Origin: Blasia pusilla
Lineage: Eukaryota > Marchantiophyta > Marchantiopsida > Blasiales
Direction: 5' to 3'
Assembly (NCBI GenBank): GCA_050084515.1
Contig: CM114271.1
Location: 65,534,001-65,598,000 of the forward strand
Length of the DNA stretch: 64,000 bases
The translations under genes were made by a program, and so were the position numbers. Within the stretch, counting starts at the first letter, position 1, and each line of letters begins with the position of its first letter. Positions 47,946-59,407 of this stretch are shown here, in pieces. The notes beneath the pieces were generated by a model, which saw only the letters and a program-made list of their open reading frames with translations, was not told the DNA's origin and searched no databases.

Positions 47946-48180
47946 CATGTTCATCCTTGGGTTAAGCAAGGAGGGACACTTGGGCAAAAGCGAACACCTT
48001 GGCCGGCTTCAAACACACGATCTACTGTTAAGCAAGAGAAGGAGTTTCCCATTGTGCTATAATCTCTTGCAAACTAGTAAGGAGAACATAACATATTTAG
48101 TCGTATTTCACAAGAGAATTTCGGAGAAGGATCAAGATTAAGTAAGTCAACCTCGGGTTAGAAAACCCAAGCATGAATAA
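47946..48180 (-). repeat. tRNA-like (SINE-like) repeat, copy 2
   Basis: The minus strand carries TAGCACAATGGG, a full match to the polymerase III A-box consensus TRGYNNARNNGG, within 48041-48059. About 45 bases on is GTTTGAAGCC, a B-box with one change, at 48014-48005. The borders TTCATCCTTGGGTT and (inverted) TTCATGCTTGGGTT mirror each other. Sequence order and box spacing match the copy at 35876-36098. Confidence 0.6.
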
Positions 48181-51100
48181 GCCTACAGACTGGAAGTGCC
48201 AACTTTCGAATCCACCTTAGGTAAGACTCTACGGCCACTCCATTGATAGTCCTTGTGAAATACATGAGCATAATTCCATCTATAACCTTTTCTCCTACGG
48301 TTCTAGCAAATGTAAGAAAATAGAAAGGTGGGATAGGAAGTCATAAGCAAAGACTAAATTCGATGTCATAATCACCTGACGAGAAGAAAATAATCAAAAA
48401 TATTTCGTTCAATAAAGCTCAGAAATTCAAGAAAAGTTGGGATTTCTTATGAGCTTAAAAAGACGAGAAATCTTATTTACTCTCCTAGTAAACGAGAGAT
48501 ATTCGATTAACCCTCCTTTGAATATAATTTTTAAATTAATCTCATTATTTTTATAAAATAAAAGATTCGTATGCCCACGCGAACTCAACGGAAGGAAATG
48601 GAACACGATACAGCGGTAAGAAATGGATTTCTACTTTCACTGCAGTAAGGGAACAAATGTCGTGCTTCCTTTGATGCACCGGTGGCTTTCATTTCTTTTT
48701 TAATAGGTTAACAGACGTAGCTTTTCTCTCTCCTTTTAATAAATAATAAAGGGCAAAAAAATAGGCGTTTCGCGTTTGCTAAGTTTGGCATTTTTCTTAA
48801 CAACCCCTGGATCGGCGTCTTGGAAAACGCGCGTCTATTTTTCTATATTATTGTGAATTTTTTTTTCTAATGAATGAATAGAAATATATTTGGATGAATG
48901 AATTATATTCCGTCACAAGAAAAGACCCCACTCCATGTGCGCAAAGTCAAGTTTACGCTTGAGGCCGGGAAGGCTGTTACTTGTTATTTTTCAATGAAAA
49001 ACGGGCGTAACTATTATAATGCCCCCTATCACTATTAAACTTGTGGATAACTTAGAATAAAATGAAGTAATCTTTCGGATGCGAACAAAGTGGACCCTTC
49101 CAAAATACACTGTTATTTATTTTGACACATGAAAATCATGAAATAATAATAATCATTACCAAATTAGGATCGAAGATTTCATGGTTTTAATTAATGTCTA
49201 ACAATTTTGTGAGTTTAGACTTGGGACAAATGCTGATTTGTATCTAGTATAGAAGAGAAGGAATTGTTGTATGCAATCGATTTTTTGGTTTTCTCTCCCT
49301 ATAGAGATTTTCCATTAGTTATTTTTCACTCACAAGAGCACGTTTCGACACCATATTAATATGAGATTACCAATCAATCTCTGTTTACTAAAAAAAAAAG
49401 TCGTGTTATGCATGGATGAAAGTTTAATTTCATAGAATTATGACATTCTCCAAATGATTTATTTTCCGAATAGCAAGCTTCAAGGTGGTGGGAGATTCTC
49501 AACAACTCAAAATACCTCCTAGATTGTTAATTTTGTAAAATTGTATGCTGAATGAAAAATTAAGATACGTCAAAGATCCTAATTTCTCAAATGCATTCAT
49601 GTCTCCTTCTACTCAAACACACAATGTTTCTTATATCATAAATTGAGTCAAAGAAAGTTACTTTGATTCATCTATGTGAAATATGTAATCCTATTTAATG
49701 GAGATCAAAATTCAACGTTCTTGGAATGTCATGAAGGTGTATTAAGTTAATGAATCCTACTAAATTTAAATAATTAAATATTCCATAAATTTTAACAATA
49801 TAAAACTAATAAATTTTAAATGACATGTAATTTTTTTTTCCAGTTCTTATCTGGTCTACATTGTAATTGGAGAGTGTTCCTTCACTTTTCAAAGTCCTCT
49901 CCTTTTAATACTTGACATTTTCAACTAATAAAATCGTTCATTTTTAGTCTATAAAATAACATGCATAGGTTTATATTAATTCTCATAATTACAGTCTTTA
50001 CAAGATACTCGCCATTTTTTTCCTCACCATATAGGCTGTCCAAGTGTACTCCACATGTGTTTGTTAATTACTTTCTCCCCACCCCTCTCTAAAGGTTACA
50101 CATTGATTTTCAAACGCCATTTCAAATCAAATTTGAACAATCCCATTGACTTCAAATACCAAGCGTCAAGAAGAAAAGAAATTGTAAAATAAATAGCACT
50201 CTCAAATAATAACATAAATTAATTATCTATTTTATAAATAATTTAAATTCATATATGCACAACATTCACGATTTCTTTTTTTTCATTTTTCCACCCGTAG
50301 CGAATTTATATATCGTGAGGAAATGTCCTTTTCTATTCATTGTGGCCTTCCGTTTATTTTGGAACGTTGCCCATGGTGGACGCATATATGTTTGTAAGGG
50401 CTGACGTGATCAACCTTGCCGTCTCCATCCATGCTTCAGGAAGCTAAGAGGTTGATTCCACGCACGCAAGGTTGCGGCGACGATAGAGCATCGCCGGTTT
50501 TTCTACGCCCAAAACTTTTGGGTGCAGAATATACCCAGCGTCCTCGCGAGGTATTTAAGAGAAAACTGCAAGTAAATAAATGAGACCAGTGGATCTTTAC
50601 CTGGTGAACCGTTGGATCAATTTTTGTAGGCAGAAAATGGGTCCCTACGACCTCCCTGCGTGCCCATGGAATCGACCCCTAAGAGCCCAAGTGAGGCGAA
50701 TCTTTGGACATGACCCATGCTCAATCATAAGTTGAAGAGGTGCCGATCCATCGTCTGGCGCACAAAGTCTCTGAAGTTAGTTCTCCTCAGCCCTCAGGAA
50801 GTAGCTATAACTTCACACATTAAGATAGAGCAAAGTTGAGTGTTTTGTTGTTGCCTTTGCGGTCTAGGGTGATCTAACAAAAGAAAGAGTTTCTTTTTGA
50901 GAGCGATTTTTGTTTTCATTCTCACATGCTTAGCCGGTTCTCTAGAATCCATGAATCATAACATAACACGTGTTTTTTAACTTGTCTCCGACCCAAGGTT
51001 TGGAACTTTATATTTACATGCTTAGCGGTTTTAATTATGGAGCTAATTAACGTTTTTTTAAATATCAAAGGACCCAAGTTGGAAAGTAGACCTTCCCAGT

Positions 51101-51977
51101 TAGAATAGCATATGCAATGAATTGTTTTTCCAATATTTGAAGAGAAATTCTAGTGGTTGCATGCCTCAACTAAAGTCCAAAAGACCTAATAGATATTCGG
51201 CTCATAAAACTAGAAAAATGACTAAACTAGAATCTGACCAAGAGCTCCCAATAAAAAAATAATAATATGCAATAAGGATGTTAGCATATTGTGATTTCTA
51301 CAAGAAACTTCTTGGCTTAGGATATCTTTATAATCCCTACTAATAGCCCACAATTTTTAGAAAGGAGGGTTTTTTTCTAATTTCTATGTGAATTCTACTT
51401 TTCAAAATAACTTTCCCAACCATGGAACCAAAATTCTTCAATTGACTTTAGATGTTTTTTACTTTTCATGATGACACATGCTTTTAGTTTCTAAGGGAGG
51501 TTACTCAATTCAAACTTCACAACTTGGATAATGCTTGTCATGAGATTAGAATTGGAGATACCTCGGATTGATTGGGGATATGTTCTTTACCTAATTGGAT
51601 TTAATACTCTTGAACCTTATATACTTAGTGGATTTGGTTGACATTGTTAAACCCTTACACTTCCCTCCAATTTTTGAACTATAAGATTTTATCATGTGCC
51701 TTGTTAGTATTTTTTATCCCATGCACTTACACTTCAATCCCAAACCCATATTTTTTTTCTTCGATGTCAATATTTTTACCTTAAACTACCCTTCAATGTT
51801 TGCATTGCATTTACTCTCCACTCCAATCCAATTTTTGCATTATAACGTTAGAATTTTAATAATGCATGAGTTAGAATTTTAATTCATATTTTTAATGAGC
51901 ATATATTCCTCTTAAAATTTTTCCTTCCCCATCCACTTTTCTTGTAACATCCCCCCAAAAAACCTATAGTTATAAAA
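48181..51977. other. AT-rich intergenic DNA
   Basis: No gene. An imperfect inverted pair around 48755-48777 and 48824-48843 (AAAAATAGGCG...CGCGT against ACGCGCGTCTATTTTT) resembles a tiny foldback element. A GC-richer patch at 50380-50560 has no usable ORF. The word CTAATTTCTATGTG at 51361-51411 recurs at 53519-53570. Confidence 0.45.
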
Positions 51978-52300
51978 GTAAAAGGGATCCTATAAGATCA
52001 AAAACCAAATAGGGAAATAACGTAAGTATTCCCCCTTGAAAGATTAGCAAATATCTTTCTATATTAGTTGAGAATTCTCACAAAATCACGTTTTCCCTTA
52101 ACAACTAATGGTAGGCGTTCAAAAAGTTATGAAAGGAAAAGGGATATTAAGAGATAAAATAAAAAATCATAGAGGGAAATAACATAAGTATTCCCCCCGG
52201 AAATTAGCAAAAGTGTTCTTACATTAGTTCTAAAAAAAACTACGTTTTCCCTTGAGAACTATTGGTAGGGGTTCAAAAAGTTGTGCACTAGAGAGAATAT
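51978..52300 (+). repeat. Tandem duplication of a ~160-base unit
   Basis: Unit 1 (about 51978-52136) and unit 2 (about 52137-52300) share, in order, AAAAGGGAT, a GGGAAATAACRTAAGTATTC block, a C run, TTAGCAAA, CATTAGTT, ACGTTTTCCCTT, AACTA and GGTAGGNGTTCAAAAAGTT. The copies are clearly diverged, so it is not a recent event. No coding function is evident. Confidence 0.8.
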
Positions 52301-54088
52301 AAAAGCATTTTAACAAAATTTTTCTTAAAAAGGTATTACAAATTGTAAAAAAGAAAGAGAAAAGTGAAGAAAAATAATATCACACGCTAAGTAGCAAAAT
52401 TAAATAAATTCATATCTAGAAAATGACCAAGATAAGAGAATTTCCTTTATGTGGGCCCTACCCAATTAAAATAATACAATTACAGATAAAAAGGGAGAAA
52501 AATTGCTCCTTTATGATTTTGTATAGATCTCATATCGAGAAAGGGTCGCCACCATTATTAATGAAGAAAAAATCATTACTTTCGACAAGATAAGGATGTA
52601 TCCAAACTCCACTCATAGTTGTTTTTATATTAAAAAATCAGGTTCCATTTTCCCACAATTTTCAAATCACGTTTAGATCATTATTTTCTTTATATTTATT
52701 TAATAAAATTTTAATTATCACATCTAATTAAAATTTTTGATAGTAAGAATATCCAAAGGATTAGTTGTAAAGCTAGAGGGTTTCGACTTTTCTTTGTGAG
52801 CCATAAATACGTCTCGTCGACCAACCATGAATTTGCAAGTACTTTGGGGCTAAGAAGAATGCCATTGTAACACAAATTTCTTTTTCCTTTTTTTTAAAAA
52901 GATTTTCTATATGGGAATTTTCTCGCTCAATTTTTTTTAAATTCAGATTTGTGAATGTAAATCCTTGAATATATGGGCTCATCGTGTGGAAAGTAAGAAA
53001 GGCTTCAAAGGGGTATCATTTAGAATCCCTTGGGCAAGTGGACATGATTGTAGAAATAATTAATGAGCTTTCTTCTTCATGGCCCATAGTCGAGTTCGTC
53101 TCGTCATAATTACAAGGATTAAAAGAAAGAATTGAAACGGAAGGGAAGAATTTTGTTTCAAATATCCTGACTACTAACTCTTTTAATATTTCGGGACTTC
53201 GCTTTACAAATGGGTGTATGCCAAGATATCTCATCCGTACTCATAAAAGAAAAGAAAAGAAAATAGCCCCAAGGAAATAAGAAGGAAAAGCGTCCAACAA
53301 GAAAGAAATGCTCGAATGCTTACATCATTGTTTTGGCTGGAATTTAAATCAAAGATCAAATGGTTGAGGAAGTTCATGATGGATATGGTCCACACTCTCG
53401 ACCTAGTGTTTCAAATCCCATTCTCCTCATTTCCCAAGAAGTAGCTTTTTTGAGCTTCAATCATGAAACGATCAAACACTCGTTTTTGTCATGCTCATGT
53501 CATCCACTAAACCAATAGAAAGGAAGTTTTTCCTAATTTCTATGTGGAATTCTACTTTCCCAAAAATAACAAAAGAATTCCACATTGAGCTTTGCCATTG
53601 GACACCAAAGGATTATGTACTTCCACTTTGTACTCTATACTATAGAGTAGATGCACCCAAATAGAGCTTTAAAAGAGTAAATGTTAGATTGACTAAGCTG
53701 CTAGGACTTTCTCACAAGTTGTGGTATTTGGTCATAGAGGAAATCAGAAAGGTAGAGTTGTTGCTGCACCAAAATTGACCAAGACAAATCAGTCCACAGA
53801 AAAGTGTTTCTCACCCCTCAATGCAAGAAATTCCCGACTTTTGGGTGCCCCAGCCACATGTGGGGTACTTGGGCCATATGGTAGGCAATGGTATTGGAGG
53901 GGTGTGGATGGGATGTAGATTTGGAGCTCAAGAAGGCTCACAAAGTAAATGGGGAGGCTAGAGGGGATATGGGAGAGATAGGGAAATTTTGTGCGATAAT
54001 TTAGGTGGTGCATGAAATATCTTGAATTGACTTGTCTAATTCTACTTTGGCCTTGTCAAAATCCACAGATATGGGGTTAGGGAGGGGG
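52301..54088. other. AT-rich intergenic DNA
   Basis: Short ORFs only. 53519-53570 repeats, with small changes, the stretch at 51361-51411, so an unnamed dispersed repeat of at least 50 bases is present. Confidence 0.45.
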
Positions 54089-54260
54089 CAAGGTTGCACG
54101 GAAACGGACAAGTCCGTCCATGGGACAATCATGTACGGACATGTCTCAAAAATGTTGGATCTACAAGAATGGTAATGCCCAACCCTGATTTAAGCCCTCC
54201 TTAGAGACTTACCTATTTTGGTCTTGCATCCAAGCCCACCTCGGAGCCTTGCCAGAAGAC
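54089..54260 (+). mobile_element. hAT-like element fragment (left end only)
   Basis: A well-preserved left end, CAAGGTTGCACGGAAACGG followed by ACAAGTCCGTCCATGG and TACGGACATGTC, runs into a degraded GC-richer core. No right end could be found, so the copy is truncated. Confidence 0.7.
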
Positions 54261-54463
54261 CTTTGGGATGGATGTAAGATTATAGGATTTAGTAGGAAAT
54301 GGAGTTGAGTGAGAGATACACACTTCTCAAGTAGACAAGTACATGTTTTTATCCTTTTTCCACCTAGATCATTCTAGCTCAGTGGGAAAATTAGATAAAA
54401 AGATTTTAGATATAGGTTTCAGACTTAAATTAGATGTCTAATAAGAAATTGTCTAATGATGCT

Positions 54464-55130
54464 CAAGGTTGGACATAGAAAAATTCAATGTCAGTAGACT
54501 TATGTTTGTCTCGAGAACAGACATCTCCGTAAAGGCTTGGATCCCCACCACCCGCATTCATGGTTGCACAAAAATGGACAAGTCCTTCTTTAGGACGGAC
54601 ATGGACGGACAAGGCTGGACATGTCCACATGCATGGGTTCCAAAAGGTGGGACCCATACTTTTAGTCCATGATGGAAGGCAAGGCAAGGATGAAAGGAGC
54701 AATGAGGGAGGAGGCAATGGAGGTGGAGGTGGAGGTGGAGGGAGGAAGAAATGGGGGAATATGGAACACGAAGGCAAGTAAGGGGAATGAGAAAGAAAGG
54801 AAAGGTGGGGCCCATACGGACAAGTCCTTCCATAGGACGGAAATAAGTCCACGAACATGGATATGTCCATGGACACGGACTTTGTCCACATGCAACCTTG
54901 CCCGCATTTGAACCCACCCTACCCGCAACGTAGACCCGAGCACCCCAACCGACATCCCAACCCAACAACCTACCGTCGATGCTTGCCACCTATTTTGTAG
55001 CCTACCTCGAGTCTGCGTTAGGCCTACATGGCTTGCATTGAGTCTTCTTAATCCCGCTTGAGCTTGTACATTAGCTCATGTTGAGCTTGCGCTTGGCCCA
55101 CACAAGGCCTCCCTAACCCACCCAGGTACA
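54464..55130. mobile_element. Degraded hAT-like element (GC-rich type) hosting a nested copy
   Basis: A CAAGGTTGGACAT end is followed by degraded subterminal blocks. Beyond the nested element the sequence continues with CCCGCATTTGAACCCACCC, TTTTGTAGCC and CACACAAGGCC, the vocabulary of the GC-rich cores at 11.4 and 43.5 kb, here partly decayed by C-to-T type changes. The right terminus was not found; the end is approximate. Confidence 0.55.
54559..54900 (-). mobile_element. hAT-like element, pyrimidine-core type, reversed, with perfect 8-base target duplication
   Basis: It runs from CATGGTTGCACAAAAATGGAC to GTCCACATGCAACCTTG, the reverse complement of the 47247 copy, and is flanked by CCCGCATT at 54551-54558 and 54901-54908. 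Size 342 bases. The core includes a GGAGGTGGAGGTGGAGG run at about 54717-54740. The target is itself the core of an older family member, so this is a nested insertion. Confidence 0.92.
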
Positions 55131-56880
55131 AAAAAAAAACCCAAGTGAGGGACTGGTTTGGTATAGCCAAAATGATCATGTAAATTTTAGATAAAGGTTT
55201 TAAGCTTAACTAAATGTTTGTGAAGGAACTATGTAATGTTATACTCTTAGAGGTTTCTTATCTTAGACTAGCAACTTGGCTAAAATGAGTTAGATAGGTA
55301 TAGAATACAAAGTTCTTCATAAAATTCATATGCAACTCTACCATAGTATCATTCATTTTTCATACTCTAATATTCCCTCATACTCTTCTTTGATTAATGT
55401 CATGCTTTCTTTAGTGTAGTAGAAGTTAGGACATATAGTTACTTTTGCTCAACCATATATCTTGAAGTTCAAGCCACTAATATTATTACCTCATCACATC
55501 AATGACATTATGGATCAATGGCAACTATTCCATTTATGGAATAATTATTATCAAGACACTCAACAATCCTCCATGTCAAATCCTCCTCTTTATAACAATT
55601 GCACCACAAACCCAACCTAAAATAATGAACTTTAAAGTTATGGAACCAGAGTTTCCCAATAGGTAAAGAAGATAATCTATATTATTATTGGAGAGTGTCT
55701 TCTTGATTTGCAAACACTTGTTTGTTTGACATGTGATAGTTAGGCAACAAGAAAATGTTTCCCATACTACGGGAAATAAAATAAATTTGAAATTGTGTAA
55801 GTCTTTCACTCATGTGTACCCTAGTTAGTAGTTTGATATAAGGGGCGCATGTAGATAAAGCAAACAAACCTTTCAAAGAAGGAAGACCAAGTTAGAAGAG
55901 GACCCCACCCCATCAAAATAAAATTTGGTAAGATTCATAGTTGGCACATGTTTCTCACCATTGGAATTAAAATTTTCTATTTTAACATACTTCCCACTTA
56001 CTATTTTATTTTATTTTATTTTTGCAAACTCTACTAGGATTGATGAGTTGTCTCCTCTTATTCTCCGTCATAGTTATTTAATCGATTTTCAGCCATTGGT
56101 GACTCAGCCTTCTCCAATCTTTCCTATTTATTTCGCAAATAATCCTGTATGACGACACTTTTTCCTTTCTCAACCATGATTTATTTATTTTACTACTCTA
56201 ATTTTTTGTTTTTTCCTCATCTCCCCTCTACCTCCCCTGAACTGTCCTCTATTACTTTTAACCGCCTTTAGACACGATCACCCTTGACCTTTCTTCGCTG
56301 AATTCTCGCCCTATTTAAAAAGAAGAAAAAAAAACTTAAAGATATTAGCCTCATTTGTCTCCTTTAGTGGACTTCCCTTCCATCCTTTAATTTACTCCTA
56401 CATGACTAATCTATCCTTCCTAGACCGGTGGAAGTGCACTTGGTTTTCCATCCCAGTTTCTATTAAAGTTTATATTCTTTTTTATACTTTAAGCGAGATT
56501 CTAGAACCATACTTCCGCGCTTGAGGATATACCGAAGAAGTTCCCCACCCCATATCCTCACTCCTACTCCCTCTAGTGTCTTGCCCCCAAGTCAACACTC
56601 ACCCACCCTATTAATTCGCTCGCACACAACTCGCCTTTCAGGTTGGTTCCGGGTTTGGAGGGCTCCCCTTAAGGCCTTAAGTATAAAATATAAAATCTAT
56701 AAATATATAAATGTAGAAAAAGGATGGGAAAGGGTGGGGGGGAGCGAGATAATAGAGTGGGGACGCACGCGGCGAAGTAATCCGTCCATTTACTTACTCC
56801 ACGACTTTGGGTATCAAGTATACTATATATTCGCTTCTGTCAAGCGACGGAGGAGGAGAGCCTAGAAGCATCCATGGCGC
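55131..56880. other. AT-rich intergenic DNA
   Basis: No supported gene. The plus-strand ORF 56521-56865 (114 codons) enters the next GC-richer island and has no known motif. Confidence 0.4.
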
Positions 56881-57055
56881 GCGATTCCGTCAGTGAATCC
56901 GTCGCGAATCGGTCCGCTATTCAAGCGCTTTGTTCCATTTTAGCGGCCACGCGAGTATTAGCGCTTGTGGAGTGGAGCGGCGCTAAATAAGAGGGGAATC
57001 TCGCGGGCCTCCGCGTGACGCGACCCACGTGGACCGGATGCCGGGTTTCGCGAGG

Positions 57056-57160
57056 CGTAACGGAGTCCTTATTATTATTGTTGTCGGACCGGGAATCCCG
57101 GGCTGCTTCCCTAGACGTAACGGAGTCCTTAACGGTGTCGGACCCGGCCGGCATCGCCTT
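57056..57160 (+). repeat. Tandem duplication, 60-base offset
   Basis: CGTAACGGAGTCCTTA at 57056 recurs exactly 60 bases later at 57116, followed in both by a TGTCGGACC(C)GG block. The first unit has an extra ATTATTATTGT stretch. Confidence 0.85.
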
Positions 57161-57268
57161 CAGGAACGTCAACCCGACGAACGCAGCACTGCTGGTCCGT
57201 CGAGTCCGTCAGCAGCCTTGACGCCGCATGAAACTACGGCCAATACTCGAAGCGCCTCGGTAACGGGT

Positions 57269-57305
57269 TTGCGTGGTTTTCATTCCCGGCATGAAAACCA
57301 CGCAA
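57269..57305. repeat. Perfect 15-base hairpin
   Basis: TTGCGTGGTTTTCAT (57269-57283), loop TCCCGGC, then ATGAAAACCACGCAA (57291-57305). It is a perfect stem; as RNA it would be very stable. Function unknown. Confidence 0.92.
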
Positions 57306-58119
57306 CCACATTCCCATGTGCATGAGTTATTATTCTGTGCGCCATGGTCGACGTCCTAAAGGGGAATAAGGCGAAGTTTCGGTGCAACGGGCCACGCCAA
57401 ACCGCACAAGTCTACGAAAGCACGCACTGCAGCAGCGCGTGCGTGCGTTCTAGTATCGATAATCGATGTGCTTCCTTCGGTCTCTTCCCATCACCGCGCT
57501 GAATTTTGCAGCTATGGACGTCCATCATGCGCCGTACTTCGCCAATCATCAACAGACAGACTGCGCTAATGCGTACTGCCCACTCTTTGCGCGATCTACG
57601 CGTTTCTGCCATCCACTCCTCTTCCCTCTCTGGATTTGCTTGTCGACGACTCATCGACCTGCACCAGGTGACCGCAGCTGCCGAACAGAACTTTTCTGTG
57701 CCACGCCTGTGCTCTCCCACTTTCGGACGTTTCTCATGTCCAGACGCGCATAATCAATCGTTCTTCGACTGACTGTTGCGAGGTTGCGAGCACGTGGGGT
57801 GTACAGTTGACGTCGTCTTCCTGCAATTTTGCATGAACAATGCCTCCGCAGCTTCTAGCACCGGCTCCCCAATTCTGGCTCCGAATCCATTCACATGGTA
57901 CCCGAATAACCTACACTTCCTTTCGTCCGTCCTATGGAACGGCTGAAATATTTCAGAGGGAATGCATTGGAATCTGATCCCATCACGGGTTTTCTAGAGG
58001 TCCCATAAGGAGCTCGAGTGAGAAGTCTGCAACGTAGCACCTTCGGAAACAGACGTGGATAACGATGATTCCTTCGTTGACCAAACTCTGAGATTTTGTG
58101 ACTTTTCGAAGAAATATAC

Positions 58120-58533
58120 TTACCAAACTGTGCTCTTGTCCTTACGAAAGAAAACTCGACCACCATGATTGACATATCGCTCAAATAGGAACTTCATCTT
58201 TGTCGCCACAAATTCAAAATTTTCCTTGAAACGTTTCGAGAGCCCATGTTCCCTGTGTGTGTCCAGAACTGCATATTGAGCTTCCGGATTGATAATTTGC
58301 TCCAAATTCTCATCACCGCACAAGTGAGAAATCTTGTGTAATTCTACATGTGCACATTAGAAGCGATAGAGCAGGGGTTCCGATGATGGGAAATATGGAC
58401 GATCGACGACATGAAGTAAGTCGGAATCTTTCAGGTCGAACTCCTTTTTTTCCACGCACTTTGAGCTCTTTTCAGATCGCGAACTCCTTATCACTCTTCT
58501 TCCCCTGCTATCCCTAGAGATTGGATCCACAGT
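58120..58533 (-). pseudogene. Unrecognised coding stretch interrupted by one TAA
   Basis: One minus-strand frame is open from 58533 to 58120 except for a TAA at 58357-58359. On both sides the translation looks like a single soluble protein: FDLKDSDLLHVVDRPYFPSS before the stop, and HVELHKISHLCGDENLEQII, VLDTHREHGLSKRFKENFEF and FVATKMKFLFERYVNHGG after it. The frame ends in TGG TAA, but GGTAAGTATA at the same place is a strong splice-donor match, so an exon may end at 58124. No ATG opens the frame, which suggests an internal exon. I do not recognise the family. A minus-strand frame upstream (58491-58694), in a different register, may be another part of the same gene. It could be a pseudogene or a gene with a missed short intron around the stop. 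Confidence 0.4.
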
Positions 58534-59071
58534 TCATATCCGATTCCCACCGTGGCGTACTTTTCTTCATTCCAATTCGTTTCGGTGCCTGTGGTGTGAA
58601 CATAGCACAGAATATCGTGGCAAGATTCTCTGAAAGGATTCAGGGCAAGGCGACGAGAAAGCCAGCTGCTCGGAACTCTCACTGAACTGAGCACTCGCTC
58701 GAGTCAAGCCCATGGAGATCGACTTTGTACTCTCGACGATTCACTAGTCCGGCATCAGAACCTCGTAACACCAATTTTATTCGTGAAAGGTGGTAAGAAA
58801 ACTCTCGTCGGAGATTTTCTGCTGGTTCGATGTCCTGTCTCAACGGCAGAGATTCTCTTCTGTCGCCATGAGGCTTCTAATTCCCTTGGGAGAAGACCTC
58901 AAATGAACAATAATTACGGATAGGAAACACTCCACCTCACTCTGACGAATGCCTTACTCGGAAACCTTCGACTGACATAAAACATTTATCTGTCACTGTC
59001 ACTGCTCAATAGTAATTATGCAATAGACTGGCCTTGACAATGCATCATCCATGAGTGGAATAAGGTGAGGG
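58534..59071. other. GC-richer stretch, possible upstream exons
   Basis: The minus strand at 58491-58694 gives CHDILCYVHTTGTETNWNEE and KYATVGIGYELWIQSLG, plausible protein but unrecognised and without an ATG. The rest is broken in all frames. Confidence 0.3.
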
Positions 59072-59407
59072 ATGGTGCTGTACACCAACAGTGATAATAG
59101 ATATTTTGTCACTAGATACTTCTCTACAGATATTTCCATCGTAAAGCATCTGTCTGTATGTCGGAAGAAGAAAGATCATCCACAACTCAAAATTAGTCCT
59201 GATCGTCATGAAGTGCCTAGCATCAAGCGAAGCAGGAGCGACTCCGAGCAGCGCATGAAGAAGTGTAATTTGGCCGAACTATCAACCGACAACATATTTG
59301 TGAGAGAAACGATTAGCTTCCAGCAAACCCAATTTATGGCGCAGGGGTCAACACACTCATTCTCTCAGGATTTCAATCACACCAAATCAACTCGGTGGGG
59401 AACTTAG
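59072..59407 (+). CDS. Hypothetical 111-residue ORF
   Basis: An ATG-initiated plus-strand ORF. The product has a Lys/Arg-rich segment (KRSRSDSEQRMKK) that could act as a nuclear signal and a polar C-terminus rich in Gln, Ser and Thr. There is no known domain. It may be an exon of a longer gene or chance; composition is balanced, which slightly favours coding. Confidence 0.25.
   Translation: MVLYTNSDNRYFVTRYFSTDISIVKHLSVCRKKKDHPQLKISPDRHEVPSIKRSRSDSEQRMKKCNLAELSTDNIFVRETISFQQTQFMAQGSTHSFSQDFNHTKSTRWGT

Larger units (their letters stand above)
56881..58119. other. GC-richer gene-like island, no gene assigned
   Basis: Composition is like the STOP1 locus. ORFs of 68-102 codons overlap on both strands. 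A 60-base tandem duplication and a perfect hairpin lie within it. Exons of an unrecognised gene may be present. Confidence 0.35.
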
